The notes: generated by a model not told the origin, from the sequence alone. Positions 18,931 through 29,605 are shown, counted from the stretch's first letter. The stretch: 64,000 nucleotides of DNA from Taudactylus pleione (GCA_031769625.1 JAUIMM010000519.1:2661501-2725500), one strand, 5' to 3'. Program-made: numbers and translations.

Positions 18931-19880
18931 AAAGATTAAGTGGGCAGTCATCAGACATATCTTGATAAAGGCCTATTATAGGCCGAAACGCGTCGACAGT
19001 ACCACGACAGTACCACAAGTGTGAACAGCCTTTTTTCCTGAATCATCAGGTTTGCATTTTTCTATTTTTTTATTTTATTTTTTTCTTATTTTTTGTGGAC
19101 TTGTTCATGTGTTTTTATAGTTTTTGTATATATGATTGACCATTTGGAGGCTATTATACATACGTTTTTTACCTAATGATCACTGGCTGCTATATCTTTC
19201 CAGGAGTGATCTGATATATATATAAAATCCAAATTTTTATTATTGTATCTATTTTGTTTCCTTTTTTTGGGGATAAAATCCATTATGGAGGAAATATATA
19301 TATTTTTTGAGGAACAAGTACCAAGGGAATCCAGGAGAGAAAAGAAAGAAACCTTTATATACCTGAAATCTCCTTTATATACCGTGAGTGGGGTATGCCT
19401 TCCTATTCATGAGGTCTATCTAAAGAAACTTTAATGTGTTTAAATCCCACACCTTTTTAGTGAGTGGGGTACGCCCTTTTGCTTCTTGTGGTTATTTGAA
19501 TACGATTTGGTATGGTTGTCACATTTATTTATACACGGAGGTGACAGGGGGAAGAATTAGGGTACGCCTGCACCCACTTGAATGAATCACGCTTGCTACT
19601 ACATACTTTCTTCAATTAATTGGGGACTTAAAAACTGTTACACATTTTTTGTTTTTTTTGTGTTTTTTTTGTAACCATACATATATTGGAGGATAAAAGA
19701 GGAGAAGAATCACTTCAAGTCCACATCGAATCCATTTCACAGGATATCACGTTTTTCAAGGGAAGTAATGCGATCATAACGCATGTTTTTTATTTGTATT
19801 TTTTATTTATTTTTTAGCGCCCTTTGTTAGTCACGCAAAACTTGTTTTAAGGATTAAGGAAAAGGTGGACAGCATTACTT
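18931..19880 (+). mobile_element. Penelope-like UTR/pLTR fragment
   Basis: Starts near a TTGATAAAGGCC..GGCCGAAACGCGTCGAC block (18,962-18,997), continues T-rich with three GTGAGTGGGGTAYGCC-type repeats (19,383; 19,459; variant at 19,557), and finishes at TTTTTTAGCGCCCTTTG (about 19,813-19,832), a block resembling the AGCGCCC end of the element at 28,685-31,190. No coding region. Inserted in the provirus; exact borders not found. Confidence 0.45.
18961..18997 (+). ncRNA. Hammerhead-like motif
   Basis: Stem GGCC (18,970-18,973), 7-base loop, GGCC (18,981-18,984), then GAAAC (18,985-18,989) and GCGTCGAC. The 5' core reads CTTGATAAAG where a hammerhead needs CUGANGA, so it is probably inactive. 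Such motifs are documented in Penelope-like elements. Confidence 0.35.
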
Positions 19881-19885
19881 ATACT

Positions 19886-20494
19886 GAGCCTAATTCAGAG
19901 CCGCTTGCTCACACTGTGCGTTCGCAAGCGGCCCGATGTTCTGCGTACGCACATGCGCACGCTTTGTTCTGCGCGTGTGCGAACTACACACTGCGATTGC
20001 AACCCTCTCGCTTTCCCAGCAAAGGCAGCCCAGGGTAATAAGTGACAGGAGAGGCTGTTTGTGGGTGGTAACAGGGGCAGGAAATTAATAACGGGGGGTT
20101 GGAGATGAGAACACAGGCGTGCCTGAGTGTGTCAACGCCATTTTAGAGGCGTGCATAATTAACAGGCAGCGTCATAGTACACGTTACTTGCCTTTTTTTT
20201 ACAATGATTTCCTCACAATGTTTGAAGTAGGGTAAAGCAACCGCAAGCACTGTGTTAGCATCCGATGGTGCTCGATGTACCAATGTTTTAATACACTTCC
20301 AGGAGATGACGTGTGCTGGTGGGCGGCTCTGCCTGTGTGGTTGGGCGTACGCTCAGACAAAGTGGCCACTCGCTAAGACATGGTGGGCGTGCTTATGCCT
20401 TGGCGAGCGTTCGCTTCCCGTGGTGTCACTTTGACAAATTTGCATACGAATCTAGTGAACATACGCAGATGGTGAGCTGGTCTGAATCAGGCCC
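19886..20494. mobile_element. MITE family B, copy B3 (in provirus)
   Basis: Ends GAGCCTAATTCAGAGCCG.. and ..TCTGAATCAGGCCC; perfect 3-bp duplication ACT (19,883-19,885; 20,495-20,497). Interior shares GTGGGTGGTAACAGG, GTGCATAATTAACAGG and CTCGATGTACCAATG with other B copies. Confidence 0.85.
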
Positions 20495-20497
20495 ACT

Positions 20498-21177
20498 GTC
20501 CTTGTAATACCATAACCATACAACACGCATACATTTTTATGTAATATCATTAAAACAAATGTCAATAGCAAAAATAAAAACACTTTTTGCAACAAAACAA
20601 AGGTTCATATTAAAATAAAAACAATTGTGATTTGCTCGCTGGCCTGTGGAATGACAAAACTCAGCATACACAGAGATTTTTCACTGAGCTTTTTGTGAAC
20701 AATTATGTCATACTTTCAAATCTTTGACTATCTCCTTAACATCATATTTAAATGTCACTGAACATACATCTTAATTTATGTATCTTTTACATTCATTACT
20801 TCTTAAGCTCACTATTTTCTGCGCAAACTGCTGTCTGAAATTTCAACTTCTTCTGAACACTCACTTCCCCTCCCTTCAGAATGTCTTAAAGGGAGATTGT
20901 CAGATCTCAGACATACAGTAACAAAACGTCAGCATCTGATTCAAAATCAATTTCTTTTAAAACTCAACTACAGTATTACATTGTATGGGTGTCCCCACAC
21001 ACGTAGGATTAAACTGAAATATTTTAAAACCTTTTGCAATTTTTACATGCACTAATCTTTCCATTAAAATCATAAAAAAATGTGCACTCTCCACAATTTA
21101 ATTGAGGATGTTCACATTTATATGTATTTTTCTTCTTCTAAATTTTGGTATCTTTTCTAGGATCAGTACATGATACC
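20498..21177 (-). other. Provirus interior (expected gag), unreadable
   Basis: AT-rich, no frame over 60 codons that fits gag. Assigned only by position. Confidence 0.35.
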
Positions 21178-22863
21178 CAGTGGCATAACTACTGCCCCCG
21201 CAGCCCCCGCGGTGGCTTGGAGGCGCCGGGTAGCTTGGGGGCGCTGGGGGCAGTGGTTATGCCACTGCAACTGTGAGCGCTGGCCTCTGAAATGATCGGA
21301 GGCTATGGAAGCCTCCGATCACTTCAGAGGCCAGCGTTCTCAGTAATGCATTGCGCTGGTGACGTCATGACGTCACCCGCGCAGTGAGGAACCTGAGCGG
21401 CCGCGTCTCCTGTATCAATTGATCCAGTCAGCGCGGGAGTCGGGAGAGACAGCCCGGATGACAGCTGCAGCCTGCACGGAGTTAGGTAAGTATGGGGGGA
21501 ACAACTACAGGGTGCACTAATTGAAGGGGCACAACTACAGGGGGCAGTGGGCACTACTTGAAGGGCACAACTACCGAGGCCCTACTTGAAGGGGTACTAA
21601 TCGAAGGGGCACAACTACAAGGGGCAATACTTTACGGGACACAGCTACAGGGGGCACTGTATAAGGGGCACAACTACAGGGGGCACTACTTGAGGGGCAC
21701 AACTACAGGGACACTACTTGAAGGGGCACAGCTACAGGGGCACTACTTGAAGGGGAACAATTACAGGAGGCACTACTTGAAGGGGCACAATTACAGGGGG
21801 CACTACTTGAAGGGGCACAACTACAGGGGGCACTACTTGAAGGGGCACAACTACAGGGGCAATACTTTAAGGGGCACAACTACAGGGGCACAGCTACAGC
21901 GGGCACTGCCTATGGGCACAACAACAGGGGGCCCTGGATAATGGGTACTACTACAGGGGGTATTGCATAAGGGGCACTATTACAGGGGGCATTGCATACG
22001 AGGCACAACTACATGGGGCACTGTAAAAGGGGCACAATTACAGGGGGCACTACTTGAAGGGGGCACAACTACAGGGGCAATACTTTAAGGGGCACAGTTA
22101 TGGGTGCACTGCATATGGGCACAGCTACAGGGGGCACTACTTTAAGGGGCACAACTACAGGGGGCCCTGGATAATGGGTACTATTACAGGGGGCATTGCA
22201 TATGGGGCACAACTACAGGGGGCACTGTATAAGGGGCACTAATTTAATAGGTTATAAACTATGTTCCCAATAATCTGGTTCTACATGGACATAAAAACTG
22301 TGCAACCTGTCTTGAGCTGAGGTGACAGACTGACAGGAGCGGAGAGGAGGGTTGATGAAGTACATCTGTCAGGGTGGGATGTAATGGGCATTATTGTGTG
22401 GCATAAAGTGTAATGGGCATTACTGTGTGCACAATGTGCTATTAGGGGAATTATTGTGTAGCATTATGTGTTATAAGTGGAATAATGTATAAGGGGCATT
22501 ACTGTGAGCCATAATGTGTTATGTGGCATAATGTGAAATAGAGGCATTACGGCATTGCATAACTTGTTATAGGGGCATTACTGTGTGGCATGTGTAAGGT
22601 GCATTACTGTGTGGCATAATGTATTGTAAGGGGTATTACCGTGTGGCATAGTGTGCTATTGGGGAATTTCGGTGTGGCATAATGTGTTGTTGTAAGTGGC
22701 ATTACTTGGTGTGTTATAATGTGTGAGGCACATAACTGTATCATTAACATGAAACCGCACATTTTAAATGTCGTCTTTTGGTGTGTTCGTTTTTTGGGCG
22801 GGGGGGGGAGGCGCCTGAAATTCTTTTGGCATGGGGGAGCAAAATGTATAGTTACACCACCTG
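21178..22863 (+). mobile_element. K-family element K2 (in provirus)
   Basis: Starts CAGTGGCATAACTA and ends TAGTTACACCACCTG (imperfect TIR, hAT form). In order: head with a GATCGGAGGCT/AGCCTCCGATC hairpin (21,293-21,321), a perfect CRE dyad (21,358-21,377), the splice-donor-like TTAGGTAAGTA (21,482), GGGGCACAACTACA minisatellite (21,505-22,235), a second minisatellite GGCATTACTGTGTGGCATAATGTG (22,385-22,735), a poly-G run and the tail. The 8-bp flanks do not match clearly, so insertion borders are tentative. Confidence 0.65.
21358..21377. promoter_or_regulatory. Perfect CRE dyad of K2
   Basis: GGTGACGTCATGACGTCACC is a 20-bp palindrome containing two overlapping-register TGACGTCA sites, the full CREB/ATF consensus. 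It lies about 105 bp upstream of the GTAAGT site. Binding not tested. Confidence 0.55.
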
Positions 22864-23978
22864 ATAGCTTCAGTTTACAAACTCTACAGTTTACAGCACC
22901 ACAATTCCAAATCATCACATGCTTTACAGTCTATATCAGGGCATAGCTACTTATTTTTAGCAATATTCTTTACTGAACAACTTAGACCTACTGACCTTAC
23001 AGATGTTACTTTAAGATAATTCTTAAAGTACATACAGTTAATTTCTTATTCCCTTTTTTGTGAAACTTTCTTTAACAAGATCTAGTTTATCACTTTATCT
23101 AATTTGAAAGTTTGCCTTCAAGTTTGTTACTCTTTATGCAGGAGCCATGTACTGTAACTTACGTATCTGTTGTAATCTTAATTGAATCAAGTGTGCCATT
23201 TCCATTCCTTTTGTCACCCCAGGACCTAACACTGTACGTATACTATCCATGGTTGTCTGACAGTTGGACAGTAAACATCTTACAGTCCGCATTACCCATA
23301 TCTGTGGGTTTCACCAAACCCTTATTTTGTGGGTTTCACCAAACCCTGTTTTGCGGGTTTCACCAAACCCTGTTTTGCGGGTTTCACCAAACCCTGTTTT
23401 GCGGGTTTCACCAAACTCCGCTCTGTGGGTTTTACTAAAACCCGTTACCTTCTGTTACTAAAAGTGGGTTTCCTTAGTAATTCTGGGCACCCTATTACCG
23501 TACCTTTGGGATACAGTTTGGCAAAGTTGTTATAAACAAATCCCAATACTATAGTCTGAAGATAATTCCCATCAATATGGCAACCTACCAACACACAAAA
23601 TGTACTACTCTGGAAGTATAAAGATCACAAGATGTATTAAGGGACAATACTTATGCTAATCAGGGAAACAATTTATCAGACTGTTAAACACAATAACATA
23701 TTTGTTCATATTAAAATCTATAAGGATTATAATCTGTATACATTTTTAAAGATTCATTGGAGATGTCATTTCATAAAATAAAATCCCAAACTAAAAACAA
23801 CAAAAAAACAAAACATGAGTCAGAGATACAGATTTCCATACCTGAATCTTTAAGCAGACATAGAAGTTCACGAGACAGAGGAGTCCGGCCTTGAGCGGAA
23901 TACCACTCACCCTGGGATTAAAGTCAGAATCCACTGTCCTGGTCACTCCCGACGTATCCGCCCCCAGATCAGTGCAGG
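22864..23978 (-). other. Provirus leader / gag-like region
   Basis: Between PBS and K2. It contains a minus-strand frame from the leader (23,791-24,018) with no recognised gag motif, and the 24-bp in-frame array at 23,305. Gag assigned by position only. Confidence 0.4.
23305..23446 (-). repeat. 24-bp tandem array (5-6 units), palindromic units
   Basis: Units GGGTTTCACCAAACCC + TGTTTTGC at about 23,305, 23,331, 23,355, 23,379, 23,403 and a degenerate last one at 23,427. Each holds an inverted GGGTTT/AAACCC pair. 24 bp is codon-phased; the minus-strand frame reads AKQGLVKP repeats without stops. Confidence 0.85.
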
Positions 23979-23999
23979 AAATCTCGGTGGGAACCTCCA
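23979..23999 (-). other. Primer binding site, tRNA-Gln type
   Basis: The minus strand reads TGGAGGTTCC(C)ACCGAGATTT two bases after the 5' LTR. Apart from one extra C this is complementary to the 3' end of vertebrate tRNA-Gln including CCA. It fixes the orientation of the element. Confidence 0.7.
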
Positions 24000-24001
24000 A
24001 G

Positions 24002-24880
24002 TGATAGATCGGAACCAATCAATTGTAATTAATAACCAGCCCAAGGTCATTAGTGTATGTCAGACTCCTGCATTACTGAGATCTCAGGAGAGGCAAATCA
24101 AGACACATCCATTAGTTGTGTGTTCAAAGATTGCTTTGCCTATATTTTCATGTAGACAACAGTATAAAGCACAGCATTCATACAATTGCAACATATTAGA
24201 ATATTCACATATTATATCTCACTATAGCAGTCTTTGTTAGCATTCATGACATTATTACTATCTGTACATGTGGGAATGTTACTGGAGGTAAGGATACAGG
24301 CCCTCATTCAGAGCCGTACGCTCTGAGCAGAGCGCACGCTCTGAATGAGGGCCGTCCTCCATAACTATGGAGCGTCCTCCTGGACGCTCGTATAGCTGTG
24401 GGTCACCACCCACAGCCTATACGAGCGTGCAGTTTGATGGCCGCGATAGTCTTGACCATCGCGACCATCGAAACTGCGAGCCGGAGCCTGCGGTTGAGGT
24501 TTTCAACCGCAAGGCCCGAAGTGATTTTGGCTCTATCAGCACGCCCCCTTTGATCAGACACAACGAGCGAAGGAAAGTCCTTCGCTCGTCGCGTCTGGCG
24601 CATGCGCACGATGGAGCTCCCTCTGTCGTGCGCATGCTCAGTGCAGAACATCGACCCACTTGCGAGCGGACAGCCGCTCGCGAGTGGGTCTGAATCAGGC
24701 CCACAGTCTTATTCATAATGTTATCTGCATGTTTATACATTCCAAGCTTCTTCGGCTCAAAGCTCAGCAGAAATCAGTCTTTGTAATATTTCACATTTAA
24801 AGCTATGAATATTTAAAGGCACACACCATCTTGTGACAAGATGGAGTCTTAATGTGGATAGCTTAATAACAGATTTATCA
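24002..24880 (-). repeat. 5' LTR of the provirus, interrupted by MITE
   Basis: Plus-strand ends TGATAGATCGG..ACAGATTTATCA. After subtracting MITE A3 (404 bp) and its 3-bp duplication, 472 bp remain, the same as the other LTR. Confidence 0.85.
24299..24702. mobile_element. MITE family A, copy A3 (in 5' LTR)
   Basis: Ends GGCCCTCATTCAGAGCCG.. and ..TCTGAATCAGGCCC; 3-bp duplication ACA (24,296-24,298; 24,703-24,705). The unoccupied sister LTR reads GGATACACAGTC at the site, with one additional CA. Orientation opposite to A2. Confidence 0.9.
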
Positions 24881-24884
24881 GATG

Positions 24885-25251
24885 AGACAAAGTGATTCCA
24901 CTAAGTATGTTGGACTTCTAGATTAAGTTCTTTATTTGCTTCACCAGACCCAATGGGTTTACAACATCTTGTAATTGGAGAACAACGTTTTGGTAACCAT
25001 GTTTGATCCCAGGTTTAGGTCATACGTAATGTCTGTCTTTCCAACTGGCATAGATGTTATGAGATGCAAAGTGCTTGGTTTGTTAAACTGTTCATGTCCT
25101 TTTTAATACATAACATAAGGGTGGGATGCCCCAAGGATGCTTCCATTGTACACCACTTTTAATTATGGTCTTTGACAAGATTGTGTGTGTTTGACAGACA
25201 GTGTATATCACTGTACTTTACTGGGGCATTCATGTTCTTTTGTATCTTGCA
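24885..25251. other. Unassigned DNA right of the provirus
   Basis: No element recognised. Confidence 0.35.
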
Positions 25252-25710
25252 CAGGGGTGCCGAGAGAGGGGGGTACAAATTACCTGGCGCCACCCCCTCC
25301 CTCATACAACAAAGCAGCCATCTCCGCCCCTCTTACATCACAGCAGCCCAGCACACGCTGCTGTGTGCTGGGCTGCACTGGGAGACTGCTTGCGGCTACT
25401 ATGTAGCAGCCACAGCAGTCTCCTATGCCTGTGGGGGGAGCGATCACACTGATCACGCCCTTTGCTATGTGCCAGGCTGAGGGGCTCACAGCGCCCCCTC
25501 CCCAGCACGCAGCGCCGCCACGCGGCACTGCAAAAATTGTTTTGTTTTTCTAAGGGGGCGTGGCCACACCTCCCATGATTAGGCCACGCCACGCTCCCAT
25601 GATTAGTCCACGCCACGCTCCCATGATTAGGCCACGCCACGCTCCCATGATTAGGCCACGCCACGCTCCCATGATTAGGCCTCTCCCCATTCTGCTCACT
25701 TCACAAAAAT
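25252..25710 (+). mobile_element. J-family hAT-like element, copy J1
   Basis: Left end CAGGGGTGCCGAGAGAGGGG. Shares TCTCCTATGCCTGTGGGG, GCGATCACACTGATC, GGCTGAGGGGCTCACAG and GGGGGCGTGGCCACACCTCC with the J copies at 31,862 and 45,615. Right part carries an expanded 24-bp array (25,567-25,682). The right TIR is missing, so borders are tentative. Confidence 0.6.
25567..25682. repeat. 24-bp tandem array CCATGATTAGGCCACGCCACGCTC
   Basis: Five nearly identical units of CCATGATTAGGCCACG + CCACGCTC. Only one unit exists in the homologous J elements, so this is a local expansion. Confidence 0.9.
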
Positions 25711-25739
25711 TGTGAGTCTCCCGTGAAAACTGGGAGGGT

Positions 25740-26085
25740 AGGCATGTATGATCGTATAGTTTGTGTTATACTACCATCCTGTCTGCCACTGTAGTGCCTC
25801 TATATTTCCTAGATGTGCTATATTCTTCTTTAAACTGCCATGTGTTTGTGCCGCTGCTCTTTAGCTCGCTGCAACATTTGGTCAACATTGGTGAAAACAA
25901 TATTGTGAGCTGTGAGGTGGTTAACATTGACTGGGAATGACTGTAAATTAATGCTATTGATGTTAATAATATTATAGAAACAAAAACAGTCCAAAATACA
26001 TGATTTCAGCTGTTTTTATAAAGTCTTAATGAAATCCAGATCTAAAATCAAAACACCGGAAATTCGCACACATCTATAATAAAGA
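25740..26085 (+). mobile_element. hAT 3' terminal fragment
   Basis: 25,895-26,080 matches 33,270-33,509 (ATTGTGAGCTGTGAGGTGG, AATGCTATTGATGTTAATAA, ending CACACATCTATAA), i.e. the 3' end of the hAT at 28,265-33,509. No coding part. The upstream junction is unclear. Confidence 0.6.
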
Positions 26086-26123
26086 CATTACCAAGTTAAT
26101 TTCAATACTCACAAATGGATATT

Positions 26124-26643
26124 GGGCCTGATTCATTAAGGATCGCTATTGCTAAAGTGTATGCAGACAATTGTTGTGTACTGTGAATGTGTATGCATCG
26201 CTCTGCGATCACACAGAGCACGGAGAGCCATCGCAGAGTGACTGACAGGCAGTGAGCATTTGGGGGTGGTGATGGGGGTGTGGTCGGAGAAACGCAGGCG
26301 TATCTGTCCATTTGAACGCTGTTGCATGGGCGTGCATTAATTAGCCAATGCGAGTGCATACGCAGCCTGAGTACTTACTGCGTGCTACGAGGTTACCAAT
26401 TTCTAAGTACGGTCAGGGCTGCTGTAATTCTGCATGAGGGGCTGATGTTACTCAATGTTCCTGATGTTTATGAAGATTTGCAAAGTTTTATGGATGTGAG
26501 ATAGCGGTAGTGGGCAGCAGTGGGTGTCTCTATGCTGGTAGTGCGACGGCATTGCGATTGCAATCATTAGAATATATGTGCAGCAGACCTGCGTGCGATT
26601 ATGGAGCTGCAATCGCAATAGCGTTCCTTAATGAATCAGGCCC
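26124..26643. mobile_element. MITE family C, copy C1
   Basis: Ends GGGCCTGATTCATTAAGGATCG.. and ..CGTTCCTTAATGAATCAGGCCC; perfect 3-bp duplication ATT (26,121-26,123; 26,644-26,646). Interior has GGTGGTGATGGGGGTG, GGGCGTGCATTAATTAGCC, TTACTCAATGTTCCTGATG. It is the empty-site reference for the nested B copy in C2. Confidence 0.9.
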
Positions 26644-26646
26644 ATT

Positions 26647-26995
26647 GTTTCAGCCGCCGTAGACATGGAAGCTGTTGTTGCAGTAAGAACCAGCTGCAAC
26701 ACATAATTTCCAACATTCCAAATTAAATTCAGAGCAAAATGAATCGCTCCTGCTACTGAGCTATAAGCAGTAAAAACTGCAAAACATGGTTAATTGAAGA
26801 GATTTAGAATTGTTTGTTATATTTTCAGGCCTAAATGAAATATTCTACTGGCCAGAACATGCATTATGTTTATTTTAAATTATGCTTTATTTTTTACAAT
26901 TCATAATTTAAACAACTGTATATTGTGTTAGAATTATAGTTACATAATTAATAGAGGGGCTGATTCTGAGTTGTGAGTAAAAAAAAATAAGCAAG
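26647..26995. other. Unassigned AT-rich DNA
   Basis: No feature recognised. Confidence 0.4.
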
Positions 26996-27235
26996 CAACT
27001 TTGTATCTAGAACAAACCATGTTGCACTGCATGTGGGGGGGGGGGTAAATACATTTATTATGTTTGCATGTGGGGCAAATACTGGCTGCTGTTGCATGTT
27101 TTCCACAAATACTGGACAGCTTTATTTTTACACTGCAATTTAAATCTTGGACACGTCCCTCCCAAATCTACATCCTTCGGCACATATGACTCACCTGAAA
27201 TGCAACATGGTTTTACCAAGGTGCAAAGCTAAGCA
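26996..27235. mobile_element. Short inverted-repeat element (AAACCATGTTGCA ends)
   Basis: ACTTTGTATCTAGAACAAACC..TGTTGCACTGC at the left and GCAACATGGTTTTACCAAGG..GCAAAGCT at the right form an imperfect ~33-bp TIR. Contains poly-G (27,036-27,046). MITE-like; superfamily unknown. Confidence 0.5.
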
Positions 27236-27236
27236 G

Positions 27237-27478
27237 GCCATACATCTACGGTCTCGATTCCCTGCTCTGCTAATCGGCGGCCATCGATGATAGGCAATCC
27301 GCTGGTTGATTGGCAAAATTCAACATGTTATAAATACCTGACTTGTTGATTCTGACCATTTTGGGTCGGGATCGCGGAATCCCAATTGTTCAACATGTTA
27401 AATATCCGCGATGCCTTGACCCTGCCATTGGTAGAATGGAGAATTGCCGCGATAGTGGGTAGATGTTTGGGCCCCTTT
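27237..27478. mobile_element. Short TIR element (GGCCATACATCTAC ends)
   Basis: Left GCAGGCCATACATCTACGG, right GGGTAGATGTTTGGGCCCC form TIRs. The interior repeats AATTCAACATGTTA and TTGTTCAACATGTTAAATA. Non-coding MITE. Confidence 0.5.
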
Positions 27479-27479
27479 A

Positions 27480-28256
27480 CTTACTATTCTTTGCTTTGCT
27501 CCCAGCTCAGACTCTGCCATCAGTGCACTCACCCACCATGGTCATTTTTCCTGTTAGGCTTTGTTGGGTGATTTGTCAGTTGAAGAGGAGAGAAAATTCT
27601 CCTATTTGTGGACGATGCAGTCGTATGCATTTCAGTCACATCTACACTTATTATGACCAAAGAGGAGTAACTGGGCTAACGAGGCATTCTCACTTCGGGA
27701 CATTTTAACCATTGTAACCCTGATTGGCCCCCTATTAATTAGGCATCCAACTCACTGCATGTTGAGGCAGTGGATACCAAACTATCGGAACAATTCAATA
27801 TTGCTCCAGTGCGGTGACAGATGCTCCAAATGCAGCAGTTCCCATAAGAGCTGTCACACTACTGTTGCTGCTATTTAGTAGCAGTGAAAATTTGTGTTAA
27901 CTGAATACATGCTTGTTTATGGAGAAGGCTGGCAGGGGTGGAGGGACTCTTAATGTGGAGAGTGTGGTCCCAGGAACTAATGCCATCTGAAGATTTCAGT
28001 TTTCAGAGTTTGATGAATGTTTGTCCACATACTATTGCACGGGGACTGTCTGCCACGTCGAGATATCAGTGATATCTCCTGCATTGCAGCAATGCTGAAT
28101 GGATCCATTCCTAAAAACATGCGGAAACTACTGTTTCCACATGTGGAATGGACTTATGTGTTCAGCTTGGTGAAGTTCAGTGAAGGTGTGTTCACGTAAA
28201 TAAGAGCTATACAGAGCTGGATGTAGGAGAAAATACGCCTGCTTATGTTGCACTTA
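27480..28256. other. Unassigned DNA
   Basis: A few frames of 60-80 codons, none with recognisable motifs. A small hairpin GAGATATCAGTGATATCTC (28,059-28,077) is visible. Confidence 0.4.
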
Positions 28257-28449
28257 GTATGTGGTAGAGATGAGCAGTTCAGATCCCTCGGAATCCGAAC
28301 CCGCCCCAACATTGGGAATCCGAGTCAATCCAAGCAGTGGCTCGGGTCTTCCAGCCTGACTCGGATTCCACTTCGAGGCAAAATGTTATCCTCACAGCGT
28401 CATATTCTTGCGGGTTTTGGACTCCACATAAGGTTCCGTAGATGGGACT

Positions 28450-28620
28450 TGGCGCTACTTCTTTGTCAGACAAGCTGATGTATGCTGCGCTGCACTCTGC
28501 TGTATATGCTGTGCTGTGTCCTGACTCGCAAGTGGCTGTGCTGCTTAGTGAAGCACGCTTCTGTATGCTGTGCTGTACTCTACTGTCCAGACTCACAACA
28601 AGTGGCTGTGATGCTTAGTC
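28450..28620 (+). repeat. ~80-bp two-copy tandem in hAT 5' region
   Basis: TATGCTGTGCTGT, GACTCGCAAGTGGCTGTGCTG and TTAGTGAA recur at about 28,505 and 28,567. Comparable CTGTGCTG motifs open the 62.2-kb element. Confidence 0.6.
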
Positions 28621-29504
28621 AATGTGTATAGGGGGTGCAGTGCTGTATACATCAGTAAGACATTCAAGGGCATATACTGTATAAAAATCAAAATATAAAA
28701 GAGAAATGGGAGCGCTGACAGTGGCTGCTGATTTAAAAATTATTTTAATAATTTTTTTGCATATAACACTATTCCCAATACATTTAAAAATGGAAATGCA
28801 GGTGGATATAATTAATTAGGCTTAAAATGCCACATTATTTAGAGCATGGAGCCAGCTCCACCATATAATAATGATTATTAAAAAATTCCTTCAAAAACTT
28901 ATGCAAGATAGTCTTTCTATAATACACACATTAGGATGAAATGGAGCGTATGTGAAAGTCACTGGTCACAACCTATCAGCATAGATTTAATAGCTTGTTA
29001 GTGTTTGTATCCACTTATACCCAGTTAATAGAGGGTTAATGAATGTGAAGATAGTAGCACAGCTCTTTCAACAGCAATTGAAATGTTAGTATTGCATTAT
29101 AGTGGATAATAGGTAATTCCTACAATGAATGTATTACCATCCAACCATTTGGGTAGACAAAGCAGGGTACAATGTGGCAGTTAACCTCTACCCCAATCCC
29201 AGGGGGAGGAAGCTCATGCAATTGTCGCCTGCTCACAGATGTGGAAGCGTAACAGCCAAAAAGTTTTACCACTTAGTGCATCATGTGGTCCGGAGGTGCA
29301 TACGTCCTCAAGCAGAGGGACCTCTACTCCTGGATCCTGGGACTTCTTACCGCTCACGGTGAACCAGTAGAATGGATGGATGGGCTGCTGACCACTGCTG
29401 GCTGGTACCGCTCTGTCTACACGCTGCTGCACGCTGGCTGGTGCCGCTCCGTCACTTCCGGTGATGTATTTCCGGCTCCCAATATGCGTGCCACCTGTGT
29501 TCCA

Positions 29505-29555
29505 CGAGTCACTTGACGTGTTTCTGAAGCGGCGGTTTCATCAGAGGATGGCTCT
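29505..29555 (-). ncRNA. Hammerhead-like motif in Penelope element
   Basis: The minus strand reads CTCTGATGAAACCGCC..TTCAGAAACACGTC: a CUGAUGA core and a GAAAC core 11 bases apart, ending in GTC-like sequence. Stem II is poor. Position matches the two plus-strand motifs at 8,861 and 18,961. Confidence 0.35.
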
Positions 29556-29605
29556 AGGTTCGTTGGTGCTCCATTATATCCCTTCAAAAGTGTCCGGATT
29601 GGTTG

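Larger units (their letters stand above)
14620..24880 (-). mobile_element. Endogenous retrovirus (LTR element), full-length but dead
   Basis: Two 472-bp LTRs (14,620-15,091; 24,002-24,880 after removing MITE A3) share 4-bp flanks GATG (14,616-14,619; 24,881-24,884; AGATG if the LTR is read one base shorter). Minus-strand order: 5' LTR, tRNA-Gln-type PBS, gag-like region, RT, RNase H, integrase, PPT, 3' LTR. The pol remnants read in the same direction as the PBS and PPT. No env was recognised in the ~1.4 kb between integrase and the 3' LTR. By eye the LTRs differ at about 35 positions, so the insertion is not recent. It has since taken at least MITE A3, MITE B3, K2 and a Penelope-type block. 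The HHCC form and pol layout fit gamma/epsilon-type retroviruses; the exact group is uncertain. Confidence 0.8.

Noticed and set aside
18931..19880. Independent gene in the T-rich block (63-codon frame at 19,243)
   Set aside because: No motif; the block fits Penelope-type UTR sequence better.
21170..22871. 8-bp duplication for K2
   Set aside because: Flanks ATGATACC and ATAGCTTC do not match well enough to claim a duplication; left as border uncertainty.
23979..23999. tRNA gene remnant (tRNA-Gln 3' end)
   Set aside because: Only the 3' acceptor/T-arm complement is present, two bases from an LTR; it is a primer binding site.
25080..25190. Processed pseudogene (GGGATGCCCCAAGGATGCTTCC region)
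   Set aside because: Looks protein-like over about 25 codons but could not be tied to any family, and frames close quickly.
27036..27046. Poly-G run as a G-quadruplex promoter
   Set aside because: Single short run inside a MITE-like repeat; other poly-G runs here (22,800; 58,518; 61,368) are also repeat-linked and may include sequencing error.
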